A DNA stretch of 64,000 nucleotides from Pholiota molesta (lineage: Eukaryota; Basidiomycota; Agaricomycetes; Agaricales; Strophariaceae), in NCBI GenBank assembly GCA_014925825.1, contig JACGCK010000043.1:1-64000 (forward strand). Direction: 5' to 3'. The translations under genes and the position numbers were made by a program. Below, piece by piece: positions 1-11,746 of this stretch; position 1 is the stretch's first letter, and each line of letters starts with the position of its first letter. A model generated the notes under the pieces. The model saw nothing but the letters and a program-made list of their open reading frames with translations, was not told the origin of the DNA and ran no database searches.

Positions 1-3
1 GAC

Positions 4-3000
4 CTAAAAACGGTTCGATATCTGTGGCATCGGACTCCTTCCGATGTCAAGCACCTCCGATTCTCCCAACACACCTCTTCCCAGAGTCGTTGACTCCGAA
101 CTGCCGTACTCAATCTGGACCGCTTCAGGCAAATTTCCATTCCTCGGAGGAACCACTATAGGCAGCAAGTGCATACTACCCCTCAAAATTGAGCTGCGCA
201 TTGGCGCCGGCGTCGTCCTACTAGGCGCCTTGCCCACGGTGGTAACCCGCGCAAGCTGAGGCCGCAGGGCAGATGATTCGACTGTAGCTGCCCCTCCAAG
301 CCTGCGCTTCTCCTCCGCCGAGATGTTGGGATTCTTTAGCCATGGTATCGAAAGCGCGTCGATGCTTGGGCCGCGGTCGTGGAGATTTTGGAGGTTGTTG
401 TTGTCGCGCGACCGGTCCGAGGGAAGCATCTCTGTAGGCGAGTCTACCGGTGTCACGGGTATACCAGGATTGGCCGCAACTGCTGCGAGGTTCGCACTGG
501 TGTCTACCCACTCCACGATTCTGTAGAGCTTCTCCTCCGACCTGGACAGCTTGCGCGCATGTGTGGGGATAGAAGGCCGTCGCGGCTGGGGCATGGCAGG
601 CTGGGGCATAGGAGGTGGGAGACTTGAGCTGTACCTGAACTGTCTAGACCTCCCAGAGTCCAAGGCCGTACCGAAGTCGAGGAAAGGGTCTATTCTGTTC
701 TCGATAACGGTGTCTTGTAGCCGCGTCATGTCCGAAAAGGAGGTCGTAGGCGTCTCAACGTCCGCGCCAGCGGTAGGTTGTGGCCTTGTCTTGCTTGCTT
801 CGAACGACTGGCGTAAGGGCGTCAGAGTATAGCTAGGAGAAATTGGTGGCTGAGCACTCGCATCATCGTCGACGAAAGGGTCGATTGGCTTTGAAGAAGA
901 CGGCCGTCTTAACTTGTTGCGCGAAGTTGTTGACATTTTACTGTATCCACCAGGCGTTATAGGGACCTTACCACCGCGACTGGGCGACAACTCCATCGTG
1001 TTTTCAACTCCAGCATAAGCTAAATGAACATCCGCATCGACAGTATTGGTTGGCGAGCGTTCTTGGGATAATCTTTCTTGGCTGAAAATGAGCTGCGAAG
1101 GAGATCCAATGACCTGGGGATGGAAATACTGGACAGATGCTGGGTGCTTATTCGGCTGTCTTCCTCCCATGTTGACTTTTCAACGATCTCGATAGCTGGC
1201 GGTTGGACAACCGCCTTGCCAGGGAGAGCACGATTTGCCCAGGGTCGGGTTGGGAAAGGCCTGGTGGACCGGGGAACTGGTGCGTAAGTTCGCGTACAGC
1301 CTTGATGGAGTCGGGCACACTTTTGACGCTGGCCATAGATTTCACTCGGTCTACGTTGAAGTCCTCCTCTTGTGTCTCGTCCAAGGGAATAGGAGGTGCC
1401 CGGTAGGCGGGTTCAAGGATTCCACCGCTGCGGTTGAGCTGGGAGCACTGATGGTATTGATAGTAGTGGGAGGCCTGTACACTTGTGCCAGAGCGGTCAT
1501 TTGTGGTAGCTTTCGAGCGTCGACAATCTCATATGGGCCGAATGAAGGCGTCGAGTTCATCGAATCTCGATTACTTCCCGAACCAGGGCGTTCTTTGTGG
1601 AAATGAGGCGTAGGTGCTTGTAGCTCGGAGTCCTTCTCTGAGAATGCATACACTGATGCGTATCCCGGATGAAGCGACGTTCTTGTCCTGTTATAGGACT
1701 CGAGCCATTCGCTTTGTGGTCTGTTCTTGACCTTTTCCACAATTACGGCCGGACTTGGCACATCGAGAGTTGAGAAACGCATAACCAGCCTTGGGGTGCC
1801 TTGATTGTAAAGAACCGTGACGCGTTGCTTTTCCCGTGCCTCCTTGATATTGGCGAAGTTCTGCATACCCGGGAGGCCGGTTTGTAGCATTTGTGATTGG
1901 CGTTGGGTCCAAGTAAGATAGTGTGGACGTTTTGATAAGTCGGACTTCTCTGTGATGTAAGGAATAGAGGCTGCCTTGGCGTTGGGGATGGCATGGAATT
2001 CTCTCGCAGTTGGCGAGAGTTGGCGGAAGGTGCTGAAACGCGGGTTGGATATCATTAGTTCACGAAGAGGATTTTTGGCCTCGCGGTCGTTATCTTTGCT
2101 CATTCGGAGTTCCCTTTGGACATCATGGAAATCTTCGATAGCATCCACGCTATGTTTCTTGTTAGGACGACAGATAGAGGACAGTAAATGTTTACGCACC
2201 CCTTTACAATGCCAATACAGAGGCAACCCCTAGCAACCATCCTCATTATTCTCCGTGTAATAGCAATTCCGAATGATCCTCCTGCAAAGCCCACAACCGA
2301 CTCCAGGGCTCCGATCTTAGTAGACCCACACAGCCAGCCCATCCCGTTGACAAAGTGTGCTTTATCCGAGCCTTCCTTCTCGAACTGCCGCTGATCCAAT
2401 AGCGCTCGACTTAGGCGAAAGAAAGCGAAGCAAAATACGGCGGCTTGGAATGCAATAAGTAAAGCAAGAGTTGTGCTGGTAAAGAATGCCCAAAGTGATT
2501 GTTCACGATCACTCGCGAAACCGACAGCGACAATTGTTTGGGTGCTTGTGGGGTTTTGGGGGGAGGCAATCCTACCTGAGGTATATAAAAAAAGAAATGA
2601 GTTTAAAAACGCAAGAGATCGAGAAAAAGACTTGCCTATTGTTATACCAACGAAGGAAGCGATTTCGTTGAAGATAATGATAGCAGGTACAAATAATATG
2701 AGGGATAGTTTGGCAACGTTCTTTATGCGTTTGGGTAATGTTTCCGCGAGATCATTGCTAGTAAGGATGAAAAGAAAGAAAGTGTAGAAAAAGATCGGAA
2801 GAAAGGAAGTGACGCCTATGCAGAAGAGCTGATAAGTCGCAGGGCGCTGCCTGGGAGAACAACTGAACGCACCTATCCCCACATCGAAAGCTCGAAATAG
2901 GGAGAGATTGTCATGCGCGCCAGGAACGATGTCGGAAACAAGCTCGACCAAGGAAAGGATGAAATATACCCATCCTTCAGCGGTGAGCAGCAGATGTCTC

Positions 3001-3290
3001 CTGGACAATGTGGTGTATTTAGAACAGTGGAAAGAAGGATCAGGTAATTGCGCAATAAATAGACCACATACTTTCTGCCGTTCCAGTTGACGAAAATTAA
3101 TGAAGTTGTAAAAATGACCTCCAGTGCCGTAGGTATGACCAATAGAATACTCTGCAATTTTGACAGGGACGTGCAGCGAAGGATAGGAGCTGACGAGAGA
3201 CAAACGGATCCCATTTACTCAGCGCCAGTCAGTCTCTTCGCGCTGCGCAGTAGGTGAATGGGATTGTCGATGGAAAATGCTATAATGGAC
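4..3290 (-). CDS. Multi-pass membrane protein with long Ser/Pro-rich cytoplasmic tail (unknown function)
   Basis: I do not recognise a named family. The N-terminal third is a membrane domain: hydrophobic helices are visible around 3,150-3,080 (ILLVIPTALEVIFTTSLIF), 2,990-2,930, 2,815-2,760, 2,735-2,650, 2,500-2,420 and 2,330-2,260. The rest, from about 2,160 down to the TAG at 4-6, is hydrophilic and rich in Ser, Pro and Arg, typical of a disordered tail. Likely introns: 3,003-3,072 (GTATGT...CCAG), about 2,850 (57 nt), 2,576-2,635, about 2,190, and about 1,490 (44 nt), each needed to keep frame. The start is unsettled: the conserved first exon ends near 3,230 and no in-frame ATG is visible directly upstream. 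The gene diverges from the SOF1 gene. It could be a receptor-like or scaffold membrane protein; that is inference. Confidence 0.6.
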
Positions 3291-4280
3291 CAATTCCCGA
3301 CCAACAGGGCATCCTCAGAGTATCCGTGAGTGTTCCTTTATTCGAGGCGATTCCTCCGCTCCGATGCAGCCCAAAAAGAGAGAAAACAAAGAAGGTCCAA
3401 GACGGCCGGAAGAGGTAAAAGAGTGGATTGCAGACTGGCTGCTAGAAACGACAGACCTGCGTCAAGTTTCGCGAAATGAAGAATAAGAAAGAAAATGAAG
3501 AAGAAGAGAGGGGGAAGAGGATGCTGAGCGCTCGGGATGAGCGGTTGTTAGACAAGCTGCTGTTTCTACCACGGACAGCGGATGATCATGATGCAAAAAG
3601 TCCATCAAGTTGGGACATCTCTTGACTGGTTGCTATAACGGTTACTGGTATCCATATGTCATTGTAAGAAGGCAACGTAAACCCATGTTCGCGATTTAAT
3701 CACACAACTTTTCATAACGTACTTGTACAGCGTTCTGAGACTGCGTCGCTTCTCAGAATGACTAGTAGATTTGCGAAAAATATGGTACCTCGAGGAAATC
3801 AACTTGATTTTTGGACTCACTTACTTTGCAAAGAAATCACTGACTTGCGCAGATATCTCTTGATATATCTGTTCCCACAACCGTGAAAGAACCGGGACTT
3901 TATGACTATAGAGCCTTATCTGCACGATCTTGTGGACAGCCAGCATGATCAGGGGTTCTTGCTGGTTCTTGCGTCTTTAAACTCTGAATTCAGACTTCGA
4001 AGGACTGGTAGCAATTGCCAATTGGTAGCGAGCGGAAGCAGCGGAAGCGGCGGGTCGCTGGCCCGGGGTACTGGTCCCGAGATTGTTTACGTAAGCCATC
4101 TATTGCTCTCTAAATTTCACCTTCTGAGCATTGTTGAACATCGACGAGCACTGGCCCCGAAGGCACGACAACGACGACCCGAAAACTAGAGATTAGACTT
4201 TATGCAAGAAGATAAAGTTGTAATATGGTGGTGAGTGGAGTAATTATCGCGAGAACACAGCATTTTAAGAAGAATCTTAG
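3291..4280. other. Intergenic region between two divergent genes
   Basis: About 990 bases lie between the 5' end of the membrane-protein gene (minus) and the SOF1 gene (plus), so it must hold both promoters. A 40-codon ORF at 3,364 and a 95-codon ORF at 3,902 have no recognisable features and I do not call them. No TATA box stands out. Confidence 0.4.
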
Positions 4281-6084
4281 AAAATATCAGTTCTACAACA
4301 TAATCCGCCGAGCATGTCGCCATACGCCCAGGAGACCCTACCCCAGTATCTCGAAACTTGAATCCTCTCATGCATCCATTTGCAAGGGCTAGGGAACGCA
4401 CTCGCGCTCTGAATGCAGCCAAAATGGACAGAATGTTCGCTAACCTTTCGTAGCGAGTCTTGAAGGACACATCGATGCTGTGGAGTCCTATGTCGGCGGC
4501 CTGGGTCATTAACCAGCACCGCAAGCGGTAGCTGGGATGGAGGTGTGTACGTTGCATCCTTGGAATTGGAGAGGCCATGTTACTGAATGATGCGTATTGC
4601 GATGGTAGGCATCATCATGCATAACCTGTCAAGCCGGAAAGAAATCTTGAAAATTCCCCAGGCCCACAAGGGAAAAGTTTCGGGGCTATGTTTTTCCCCA
4701 GATGGCGGTGAAAGGCTGCTAAGTTGTGGAGTGGACCGTAATGTCAAACTGTGGGCAGTAGACGGCGATGGAACTACTGTAAGTCACCTTCTCTACCGAC
4801 CAAATGCCACTGTCCTCGAGAATCGTGAAAATAGCTATTTTTATACTCATCACCATTCAATCCCTTTTCTCCAGCCATTGAATGTGTTTCCCGGAAAAGC
4901 GGCTTTTAAGTATGTATTTATCCATCTTTGTTCACCGCACAATGCTCATTCTACCTCTTTCTGTCCATGGCATCCCTCTAGCTCCATCGACCATCACCGC
5001 ACTGACCCCCTCTTTGCTACCGCATCAAATACTGTGCAAATATGGGATGAAACCAAGTAGGTTACTCATTGCACTTGCGAAAAGAACTCAATGTCGATGT
5101 CTTTGTCAGAAGCGCACCTGTGTCAAATCTAACTTTCCCAACGTCGACTGAGACAATCACATCTGTCCGATTTAATATGAGCGAATCATCAGTGTTGGCC
5201 AGTATAGGATCCGATAGAACTTTCACGTTGTACGATATCAGAACCGGAAAGGCCGAGCGAAGAGTGGTTATGCAGGTGCGCATCTTTTTTATCAGACGTG
5301 ATTATCCTTATTCAATGTACATGATCATCAGATGCAAAGCAATGCTCTTTCTTGGTCACCGACGTTTCCTACAACTGTCCTCCTTGCCTCAGAAGATCAT
5401 AATCTATATACATTTGATATACGGCACCTCGATACACCAACGCAGATCTATAAAGCCCACGTTGCTGCGGTCATGTCGTGTGACTGGAGTCCGACTGGAC
5501 AGGAGTTCGTCAGTGGTGGCTGGGACAGAACAGTTCGGATATGGCAAGAAAGCGTTGGGCGTCAACCTGAGGTGTATCACACAAAACGCATGCAGAGGTA
5601 ATGCAATTTTTTTTTTTTTTTTTGGCGAGATGATGATCATATTCACTTACCGCCGCTCGTTTCGCAGGGTAACATCAACGATATTCTCTGCAGATGCTCG
5701 ATTTGTCATGTCTGGATCAGACGATGGCAATGTACGGATATGGAAGGCCAAGGCCTCCGAAAAACTGGGAGTCGTTACTGCTCGCGAGCGGGCAGCGATG
5801 GAGTACAGACAGAGTCTCAAGGATAGATGGAGAATCGATTCTGAGGTTGACAGAGTCGCGCGGTTAGTCTCATTTGATCGCTATCCTTATGCAGAACTGA
5901 TCGTCGCCGTTTGTTGTATAGCACACGCCATCTACCAAAATCTGTCCATCAGACGGCGAAACTCAAAACGACGATGTTGGAGGCGAGGAGGGTCAAGGAC
6001 GAGAGGAGGAGAAAACACACCCGGGCTGGAGAAAGCAAGCCAAAGCCCGAGCGAAAAAAGGTGGTCATTGCCGAGCAGACATGA
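4281..6084 (+). CDS. SOF1: SOF1/DCAF13-type WD40 U3 snoRNP protein, with apparent frameshifts near its 5' end
   Basis: Homologue of Sof1/DCAF13, a nucleolar WD-repeat protein of the small-subunit processome needed for 18S rRNA maturation. WD repeats follow one another: AHKGKVSGLCFSPDG near 4,660, SGGWDRTVRIW near 5,510, SGSDDGNVRIW near 5,710. The C-terminus carries the diagnostic Sof1 tail (TMLEARRVKDERRRKH, GESKPKPERKK) before TGA 6,082-6,084. Introns include about 4,535-4,608, 4,779-4,873, 4,911-4,980, 5,278-5,330 and 5,600-5,668; the last contains a 17-T run. The first exon is broken: the family's N-terminal block (RNLNPLMHPFARARERTRA near 4,340) is joined to flanking conserved sequence only if one base is restored at each of three points (about 4,290-4,310, 4,441-4,444 and 4,485-4,491). 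No start ATG is evident; TAG precedes the conserved start. The gene is essential in yeast, so sequence error is likelier than loss. Confidence 0.88.
5607..5623 (+). repeat. 17-base T homopolymer inside a SOF1 intron
   Basis: An uninterrupted run of T lies between the donor near 5,600 and the acceptor near 5,668. It probably serves as the polypyrimidine stretch of a longer than usual intron. Its exact length is likely to be unreliable in the assembly. Confidence 0.9.
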
Positions 6085-6385
6085 TCTTCCTGTTGGTGTT
6101 GTACGACGTGCGCAGTTTATGAACATGTATTGTGTTGGCATCATCTATTGCCTATTGCTAGGGTCACGTACGTGATAAAAAGGTGCTTGTACTAACTTCC
6201 CTTTGATGTTTTGGTCCTTACACGAACTGCAGGAATACGAAATTATTGTTCAGCAAGTAATCATTGCAATTCGTGAGCGTGTGTTTATTGAGCATAGATG
6301 TTTGACAGAAACTCGAAGAAGCCATGGGTTCTTATGGAACTGCTAACAACCGTGGACTAGGGATAGGTACACATCTGTGTAGTTT
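6085..6385. other. Intergenic region between convergent 3' ends
   Basis: About 300 bases between the SOF1 stop and the stop of the minus-strand membrane protein. I see no gene here; it should contain both polyadenylation regions. Confidence 0.4.
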
Positions 6386-7783
6386 TTACTGAGGCTTGCG
6401 ATCGTCGTCCTGATTCAACTGAGTTTGATACCAGTCATAACCAATTTCTGCACTGTGGAGCTGGTTCATCAACCGTTCCTTATCCTCTTCATCCCAATCT
6501 TCAAGACCCTCCGTCGGCAGTGTAAAGGTAGGAGTCTTTCCCTGCGCCTCGAGTTCGATGGCGTGGACGATATGCGCTCTCCATTTATCCCAAATTGGGG
6601 TACTGTTCGGGATGAGCTGGCGAATCCAGTCATCAGGGCGAATGGGACGGAGATGAAAGGTCGAAGCTGCGACAACGCTGGCCCACCGCAGGAAGGCTTT
6701 CTTCTCGAAAGACTCGGACTTTCCGAGCCCCAGCATCTTCTTCAGCGCTTTGAACTGCAGATTTTCTCGGTCGACGGATGCCAGATAGGCATTGTAGAAC
6801 CAGGAGAGAGCGAAAGTGGCGAGGAAAATGACTTGGCCGTTCAATGTAGCCGCCGGAAGAAGGATGAGTTGGGAGAACGCTTGGACGGCGAGAGCGATCG
6901 ATACAATTCCAACGCGATGGTATGGTGGCCCACCAGGAAATATCAGTTCATATCTTCCTCGTGTGATACCGGCGATTTTGCTCTCGGGGCCCTGGAGGAT
7001 GACGATATCGTTGTTGCGGAACAAAATACCATCTCCGGGACAGCATTGGGAAGAATGAACGGTTGTGGACCATAAGAGTTGCGGATCCATAGATAAGGGT
7101 GGCAAAGCCATTGCAAAGGATTCCGACACCTATTGAGATACAGCAAAAATAATCCTGCCATACAAGTGCCGCAATAAGTGCTGCTGCGATGCTGAATCCG
7201 GTCGTTAAAAATGCACCGATGAAGCCTGGGATCGACATCTGAGCGATAAAGTCGTCCATCTTAGCGCTGTCTTTGGAGTCGCCGTTCAAGTTGCTGGTGG
7301 TATCGTGCATGGAAACGAGAGTCAGAGAATATAAATATTCTGCTTCCGTGGGTCAGGTACTGATTTCTCGGTCGGGGCGTGCGCAGTTAAAGGCTGGGAA
7401 GCGCTTCTGTGGATTGATGGACGCCCGGACGATCTGGATTCTTTGCAATGAGAGAATAACAAATGCGATAGGTGTCCCGTCACCGCGATGGAAGTCCCTG
7501 ATTTGGCTCCTAGAAACCTTGGTCCGTGCTTTCCATCCAGACCCAAGATCTCAGCCGGAATACTATCATTTCCGGGGAAGAGACCATCCCAGACGCGAGT
7601 ACCAGCTATCATTCCATACTTTTTGGAGACGAAGTAGCTTCCGGGGGAGTTGTACCAGCCCAGCAGCCACCGATTACGAATGAGGTTTACGCTGGCCATG
7701 GCGGCAATGGATTCATCACCACCAAAGAATCCTGCGATCCCCGAAACGTCCAGGTCGAATTTGACACCATCAGAAAAGCCCAT
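6386..7783 (-). CDS. Small membrane protein of unknown function
   Basis: Three coding blocks can be followed on the minus strand. The first starts at ATG 7,783 (MGFSDGVKFDLDV) and holds a charged segment (SYFVSKKYGMIAGTRVWDG). A second block around 7,490-7,370 in another frame reads GDGTPIAFVILSLQR, and the third, from about 7,300 to the stop at 6,386, holds three to four hydrophobic helices (GFIGAFLTTGFSIAAALIAAL; VGIVSIALAVQAFSQLILL; VIFLATFALSWFYNAYL) and an acidic C-terminus. Joins between blocks need introns or a frame correction that I could not place with certainty; one near 7,135 would be a 34-nt intron, shorter than its neighbours. I do not recognise the family. An integral membrane location is inferred from the helices. 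Confidence 0.5.
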
Positions 7784-9049
7784 TTTCGGCGCCTAACTGG
7801 GAAATCTTGTTCAGACCTAGTGAAAATCCCACATTAAGTTAAAGAGTGTCGGTCTGGACTGCAGGAAAGGGAAGGCTACCTATACACTCTCGTGGTCGAT
7901 TGGTGGTCGAGGTACTGATCGTCGAAGCAGGTCGAAGCCAAGTCAAAGATGAGAAATCAATGCCACCGCACACTCTACTTATATACAATAGAAAGCCTGT
8001 ACAATTAGCTTGCGTACCTTTACATGTTTTTGCGATGTTTTTTTAATGTTTCGTAAAGAAGCAGCATCGTTGACATGTTGGCAGGAGGAATAAACCAGGA
8101 ATAAACTGAACAAGACCAGAGTGATCCTGACCAATGGTAAACCGTCGGCTTAGCTCTTCTCCGACATCAAAAGATCTTGCCTGCTGTCTTCAAGCTGTCT
8201 TTGGGAAGCCTGTCGGTGCGTTATTTTTGGCGAAGAGTTATGAACGTTGGAACCAAGTTGAACTCGAGCTTTCCTCGACACTTCTCTCTCTGCCATCGGT
8301 CTGTAGCGTGAAATTCAAGCGCCGAGCTTGCTGAGCTGACACGTGGCTGAGCCGGGCGCCTATCGATTTCGACATTCTGATTTGATTCTGATATTATTTA
8401 AAAAGCTGGAGAACTGAAATTGCAAATCGTCACATACGGCATGTGTAGCAGCGTTCAATTCTCAGTGCCCATGACACCTCGGGATTTTGACATACCGGTG
8501 TGGGGCTGTGGGCTGCTGTGGGACTCTGGGAGGCAGCTGTGGGATTTATCTTTTTTCAGTGCACTAAATAAAATTTGATCTGAAGTTTACGGCTGGCCCA
8601 AACTTGAACAGCATTTCTCGGAAGTTAGATGGCCACCCTGCTAGCTTGCCTTGACCATTCACAATAGGGGTACGCTCTCTCTCAACATTGTTTTCAGTAC
8701 TTTTGAGGTCGAGCCAGGGTCGAGCTGCAAGCGACCGGCGTCTAAATATAGGCGAGTCAGAAGTGCCACCACTGAGTGCGCCACACGCCCCTATTTCGAT
8801 GTTCAAGTTGAGATGAAAGAGACTTGAGATGGATAGCATCAAGCAGCTTCCATTTAGCTCGGCGTGTATATTTTTCCTGGTACGCGGCCACAAATTTCTA
8901 CAATGCGCTTTGGGCCCATAATAAGACACAACGTGTCGCGTCGATTGGACCAAAATGTCTTATATTAACCAGCTCGAGCTCAGACAGGCCTCTTCCTTAC
9001 AACGTAATCCTTCTACTCTCGCGAACTATTCCCCATCATCCACTCCATC
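7784..9049. other. Intergenic region between divergent genes
   Basis: About 1.27 kb without a supportable gene. It separates the minus-strand membrane protein from a plus-strand gene at 9,050 and should include both promoters. The 8,564-8,953 minus ORF has no recognisable features. Confidence 0.4.
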
Positions 9050-9676
9050 ATGTCCACCACGCTTCAGAAACTTGATGAAGGTAAGGAACGACTCTAGTTG
9101 AATTTTTGCCAATATTGACATTCGGTAATCAAGAAATCGAAAACGAAGTTCACTACCAAAGAGTTGCACGAAATTGAACGGCTCAAGGAAACTATAAATG
9201 CCCGAGGGGTTACGACAATGGACAAACAAATCGCAGAGGCCAAGCTAGATAACTTGGTGAAATCTAAGGGTGCGCATTCTTTGTACATGTCGGATAATCG
9301 TTCCATCGAATCTGTTTGCTCAATATACCTTCCAGAACCCTTACCACATAACCGCAACATCGCATAGCCCCTCTCGAGAACGAATCAGGCGGTGGCAGCA
9401 CGACCTTATATCGCCAAGATGAGGCGTTCGAGAAGTATGAGATGGGTGAACAACCACCCCACCTGGATCGAAGGTAGAAAACCAGGCTGCCTCAGATATG
9501 CAAAGTGTCAGATTTAGTGAGTATCACTAGTGATACATTCAAGTGCTGCTCGTCTCAGTACGAACTTCTAACTATCCTTTCTCTAGATCACAATGCAAGA
9601 GGAGCAGCGAAGACAAAGATGGCGGAAACGTTCCACGAGGCGCTTGCAGAGACTCGGGATTAATTCATCATTCTCC
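9050..9676 (+). CDS. Small charged coiled-coil protein, hypothetical
   Basis: ATG 9,050 (MSTTLQKLDE) is followed by an intron starting GTAAGG. The next block, about 9,137-9,269, reads as a charged helix (KFTTKELHEIERLKETINAR, then MDKQIAEAKLDNL). After an intron ending TCGCATAG near 9,366 comes a Gly/Ser-rich block (NESGGGSTTLYRQDEAFEKY). A further block, KVENQAASDMQSVRF near 9,475-9,520, is only in frame if one C is added to the CCCC at 9,457-9,460; it ends at a GTGAGT donor. The last exon would be about 9,590-9,676 (TKMAETFHEALAETRD, stop). The phase of the first splice is not resolved. It precedes the con-6 gene in the same orientation. Function unknown. Confidence 0.45.
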
Positions 9677-9894
9677 AACAGATATTTAGATTATAACTTG
9701 TACCAATTTTACGAACGGCGCAAATCAGACATCTCCGCTATCGACGTCAGGCGCGTCTCGGATGGAAGTGGAAATTAGATCTGGAACATCGGTCTGATCT
9801 TGCTAAGGATGTTATAAATCAGGAGGAACCCATCATACCACGAATTCCTCACTGAACCCTTCTTTGAATTCACCAGCACCAGCAGCAAATCACA

Positions 9895-10440
9895 ATGCCA
9901 GAGACTAGTGCGTAGCACATAGCCTTTACACTGATTTTCAACCCGTAAGTTCATGTTGCATCCAAGAATTCAACAAGAGACCAGAGAGGGTTGCAGCTGG
10001 TTTGAAAGCCGTCGTCCACAACAATAATATGTCTCAGGAGGCTCGCAACAGGGCGGCTGAGCGCCTCCGAAATATGGGAGTGGACCCGGACGAAAAATTC
10101 TCGGCCAAGAAAGCGACCCAAGAGACTACCGCGACTGAAGGCCCTACGCGGAGACCCACTGGCGCGGCTTCTAGACCAGGTATGTTCGGACTGACAACAC
10201 ATTCCCGTATTTGTGGCCCAATAACTGTTTTTGCGACCACCAGTGCTCAGGTCGCAGATCGAGGATTCTACCGAAGTTCTAGATAGTGTGGAAATCCATG
10301 AACACATCCTGGAAAGTGCGTGCCTGCTCGACTTCGGATCTTTGTGGCACAACTCACGATATTCTCCAGATCCGTTCATGTCCCCTGAGGCTGAGGTCCG
10401 CGTTGAAGAGTTTTTGGAAACGCATATTCACGAAGACTAA
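9895..10440 (+). CDS. Conidiation-specific protein 6 (con-6) family protein, 122 aa
   Basis: Four exons give an exact reading frame: 9,895-9,907, 9,967-10,179, 10,244-10,315 and 10,370-10,440 (369 nt, 122 codons plus stop). The second exon contains the con-6 signature RVAAGLKAVVHNNNMSQEA followed by RNRAAERL. The family (PF10346, named from Neurospora con-6) consists of small hydrophilic proteins that accumulate in spores or under stress; no enzymatic activity is established. Only one con-6 unit is visible here, whereas many family members carry two. The C-terminal half (FMSPEAEVRVEEFLETHIHE) is acidic. Introns are 59, 64 and 54 nt with GTGCGT or GTATGT donors. The family assignment rests on one motif but is clear. 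Confidence 0.8.
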
Positions 10441-11186
10441 TGGTTGACCGAGTCAGTATTATGTAGATATCTAAAGCGCTTTTGTACACATTTGATATTG
10501 TTGCAGAAGTCGATTACTTTTACAAAAAATTGTGTCCAATTAGCAGAAAAGAATTATCAGTAATATTTACATTCGTCACCCTGCGATAACCCCAACAACC
10601 TTAGCAGGCGCTTCGTCAGAGCTCCCACCCGAGGAACCGCGCGGCGACTCGTCCGAATAATGTCCTGCATTGAAACCTTTGGCCCACTCCTGAGTCCCTT
10701 TCCAAATCTCTTCCATGACGGTCCGATCCCACCAAAACTCGCTCAGTATCAACGGATCATGACACGCGTCTTGCGCCCAATGCACAGTAAGGTCCACGCC
10801 ATCCGTCTGCATCGCCGACGCCAAACTGCGCACCTCGCGCACCAGGCGCTCCGCGTCCCCGCAGACAATCAGCGTCCGGGGAAAATCTCCAAACAGCTTC
10901 GCCGACTCGGACGACTTGTGGTAGGGATTGTCGAAGTTGCGCGCGCTGCCGTACACGTCATGTAATGCACTGGGCGGGAGCAAGACTTCGCTCGCGGTGG
11001 TGATGGCCGCTAGAGCAACCGCTGAGATTGTGGGGGCAGGGACGGGCGCGAGGACCTCTGGGGCGCGCGTCGCGCGCAAGTCACTTGGAAGGCGCTGGAA
11101 TACGTTTCGGACGAAATCGTCCTCGTATTGGCCTTCTGGGTCTTGTTTGGTCTCATGTCCCCAGCGCTTGAGTACGATAGGAGAAC

Positions 11187-11190
11187 ACGG
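11187..11190. repeat. Target-site duplication ACGG, left copy
   Basis: ACGG directly precedes the left LTR and reappears right after the right LTR at 18,255-18,258. Dropping one copy restores the hydrolase frame, which confirms the boundary. Confidence 0.9.
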
Positions 11191-11418
11191 TGTGGCGGTG
11201 CTGTGGCGGTGCCGGCGGAGCCGGGCCGAGCGGAGCCCGAACGACCTTAGACACTTTCTCGCATGTTCGTAGTATACCTCATCATCCGTCATCGATTCGT
11301 TCCTGTTCCATTCCGTTCCGCGCTCTCAGACGAGCACCTTCCCGCTCACCGACGAGCTTTCTCAGGCCTTCAGCTAGCTGACAGCCAGCACCCCGCTTCC
11401 GGCTCTAGGCAGCCTCCA
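11191..11418 (+). repeat. 5' LTR, 228 bp
   Basis: Starts TGTGGCGGTG and ends GCAGCCTCCA. By eye I find no difference from the 3' LTR at 18,027-18,254. Confidence 0.95.
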
Positions 11419-11421
11419 TCT

Positions 11422-11435
11422 TGGTGACGAGAGAG
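11422..11435 (+). other. Candidate primer-binding site
   Basis: TGGTGACGAGAGAG begins three bases after the LTR. The TGG would pair with a tRNA 3' CCA end. I could not assign the tRNA. Confidence 0.5.
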
Positions 11436-11746
11436 AATTCGACGACCACACGTGCCCGATAGACAAACTGGCAAACAGACGGAGCAGCGTAGCACGACCA
11501 GGAGGAGTCACCGAGACCGCACGACAAATCACCAACGCAATCCGCACCGAAGCAATACTAGCCCGAGACCGCAGACAGCACAACCGAACAATCAGTACAC
11601 CTATCCTCACATACACCCCAGCAACCTCGTCAGAATCAAGCCTCACGACAACAGAAGCGACTAACAGCCCAGCAGCATCACCAACAACCGACACAGAGAC
11701 AACGATAGCACAGAACCGACCCCCAACCCCCGAAACCGACAACGAA

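Noticed and set aside
3902..4189. 95-codon plus-strand ORF upstream of SOF1
   Set aside because: No domain, no splice support, and it lies in the shared promoter region.
4186..4578. 130-codon minus-strand ORF opposite the SOF1 first exon
   Set aside because: It is the antisense shadow of the conserved SOF1 N-terminal block on the plus strand.
7000..7140. Frameshift in the small membrane protein
   Set aside because: The shift there has the opposite sign to the others and could be explained by a short intron ending AATAG near 7,130, so I did not count it in the base-loss pattern.
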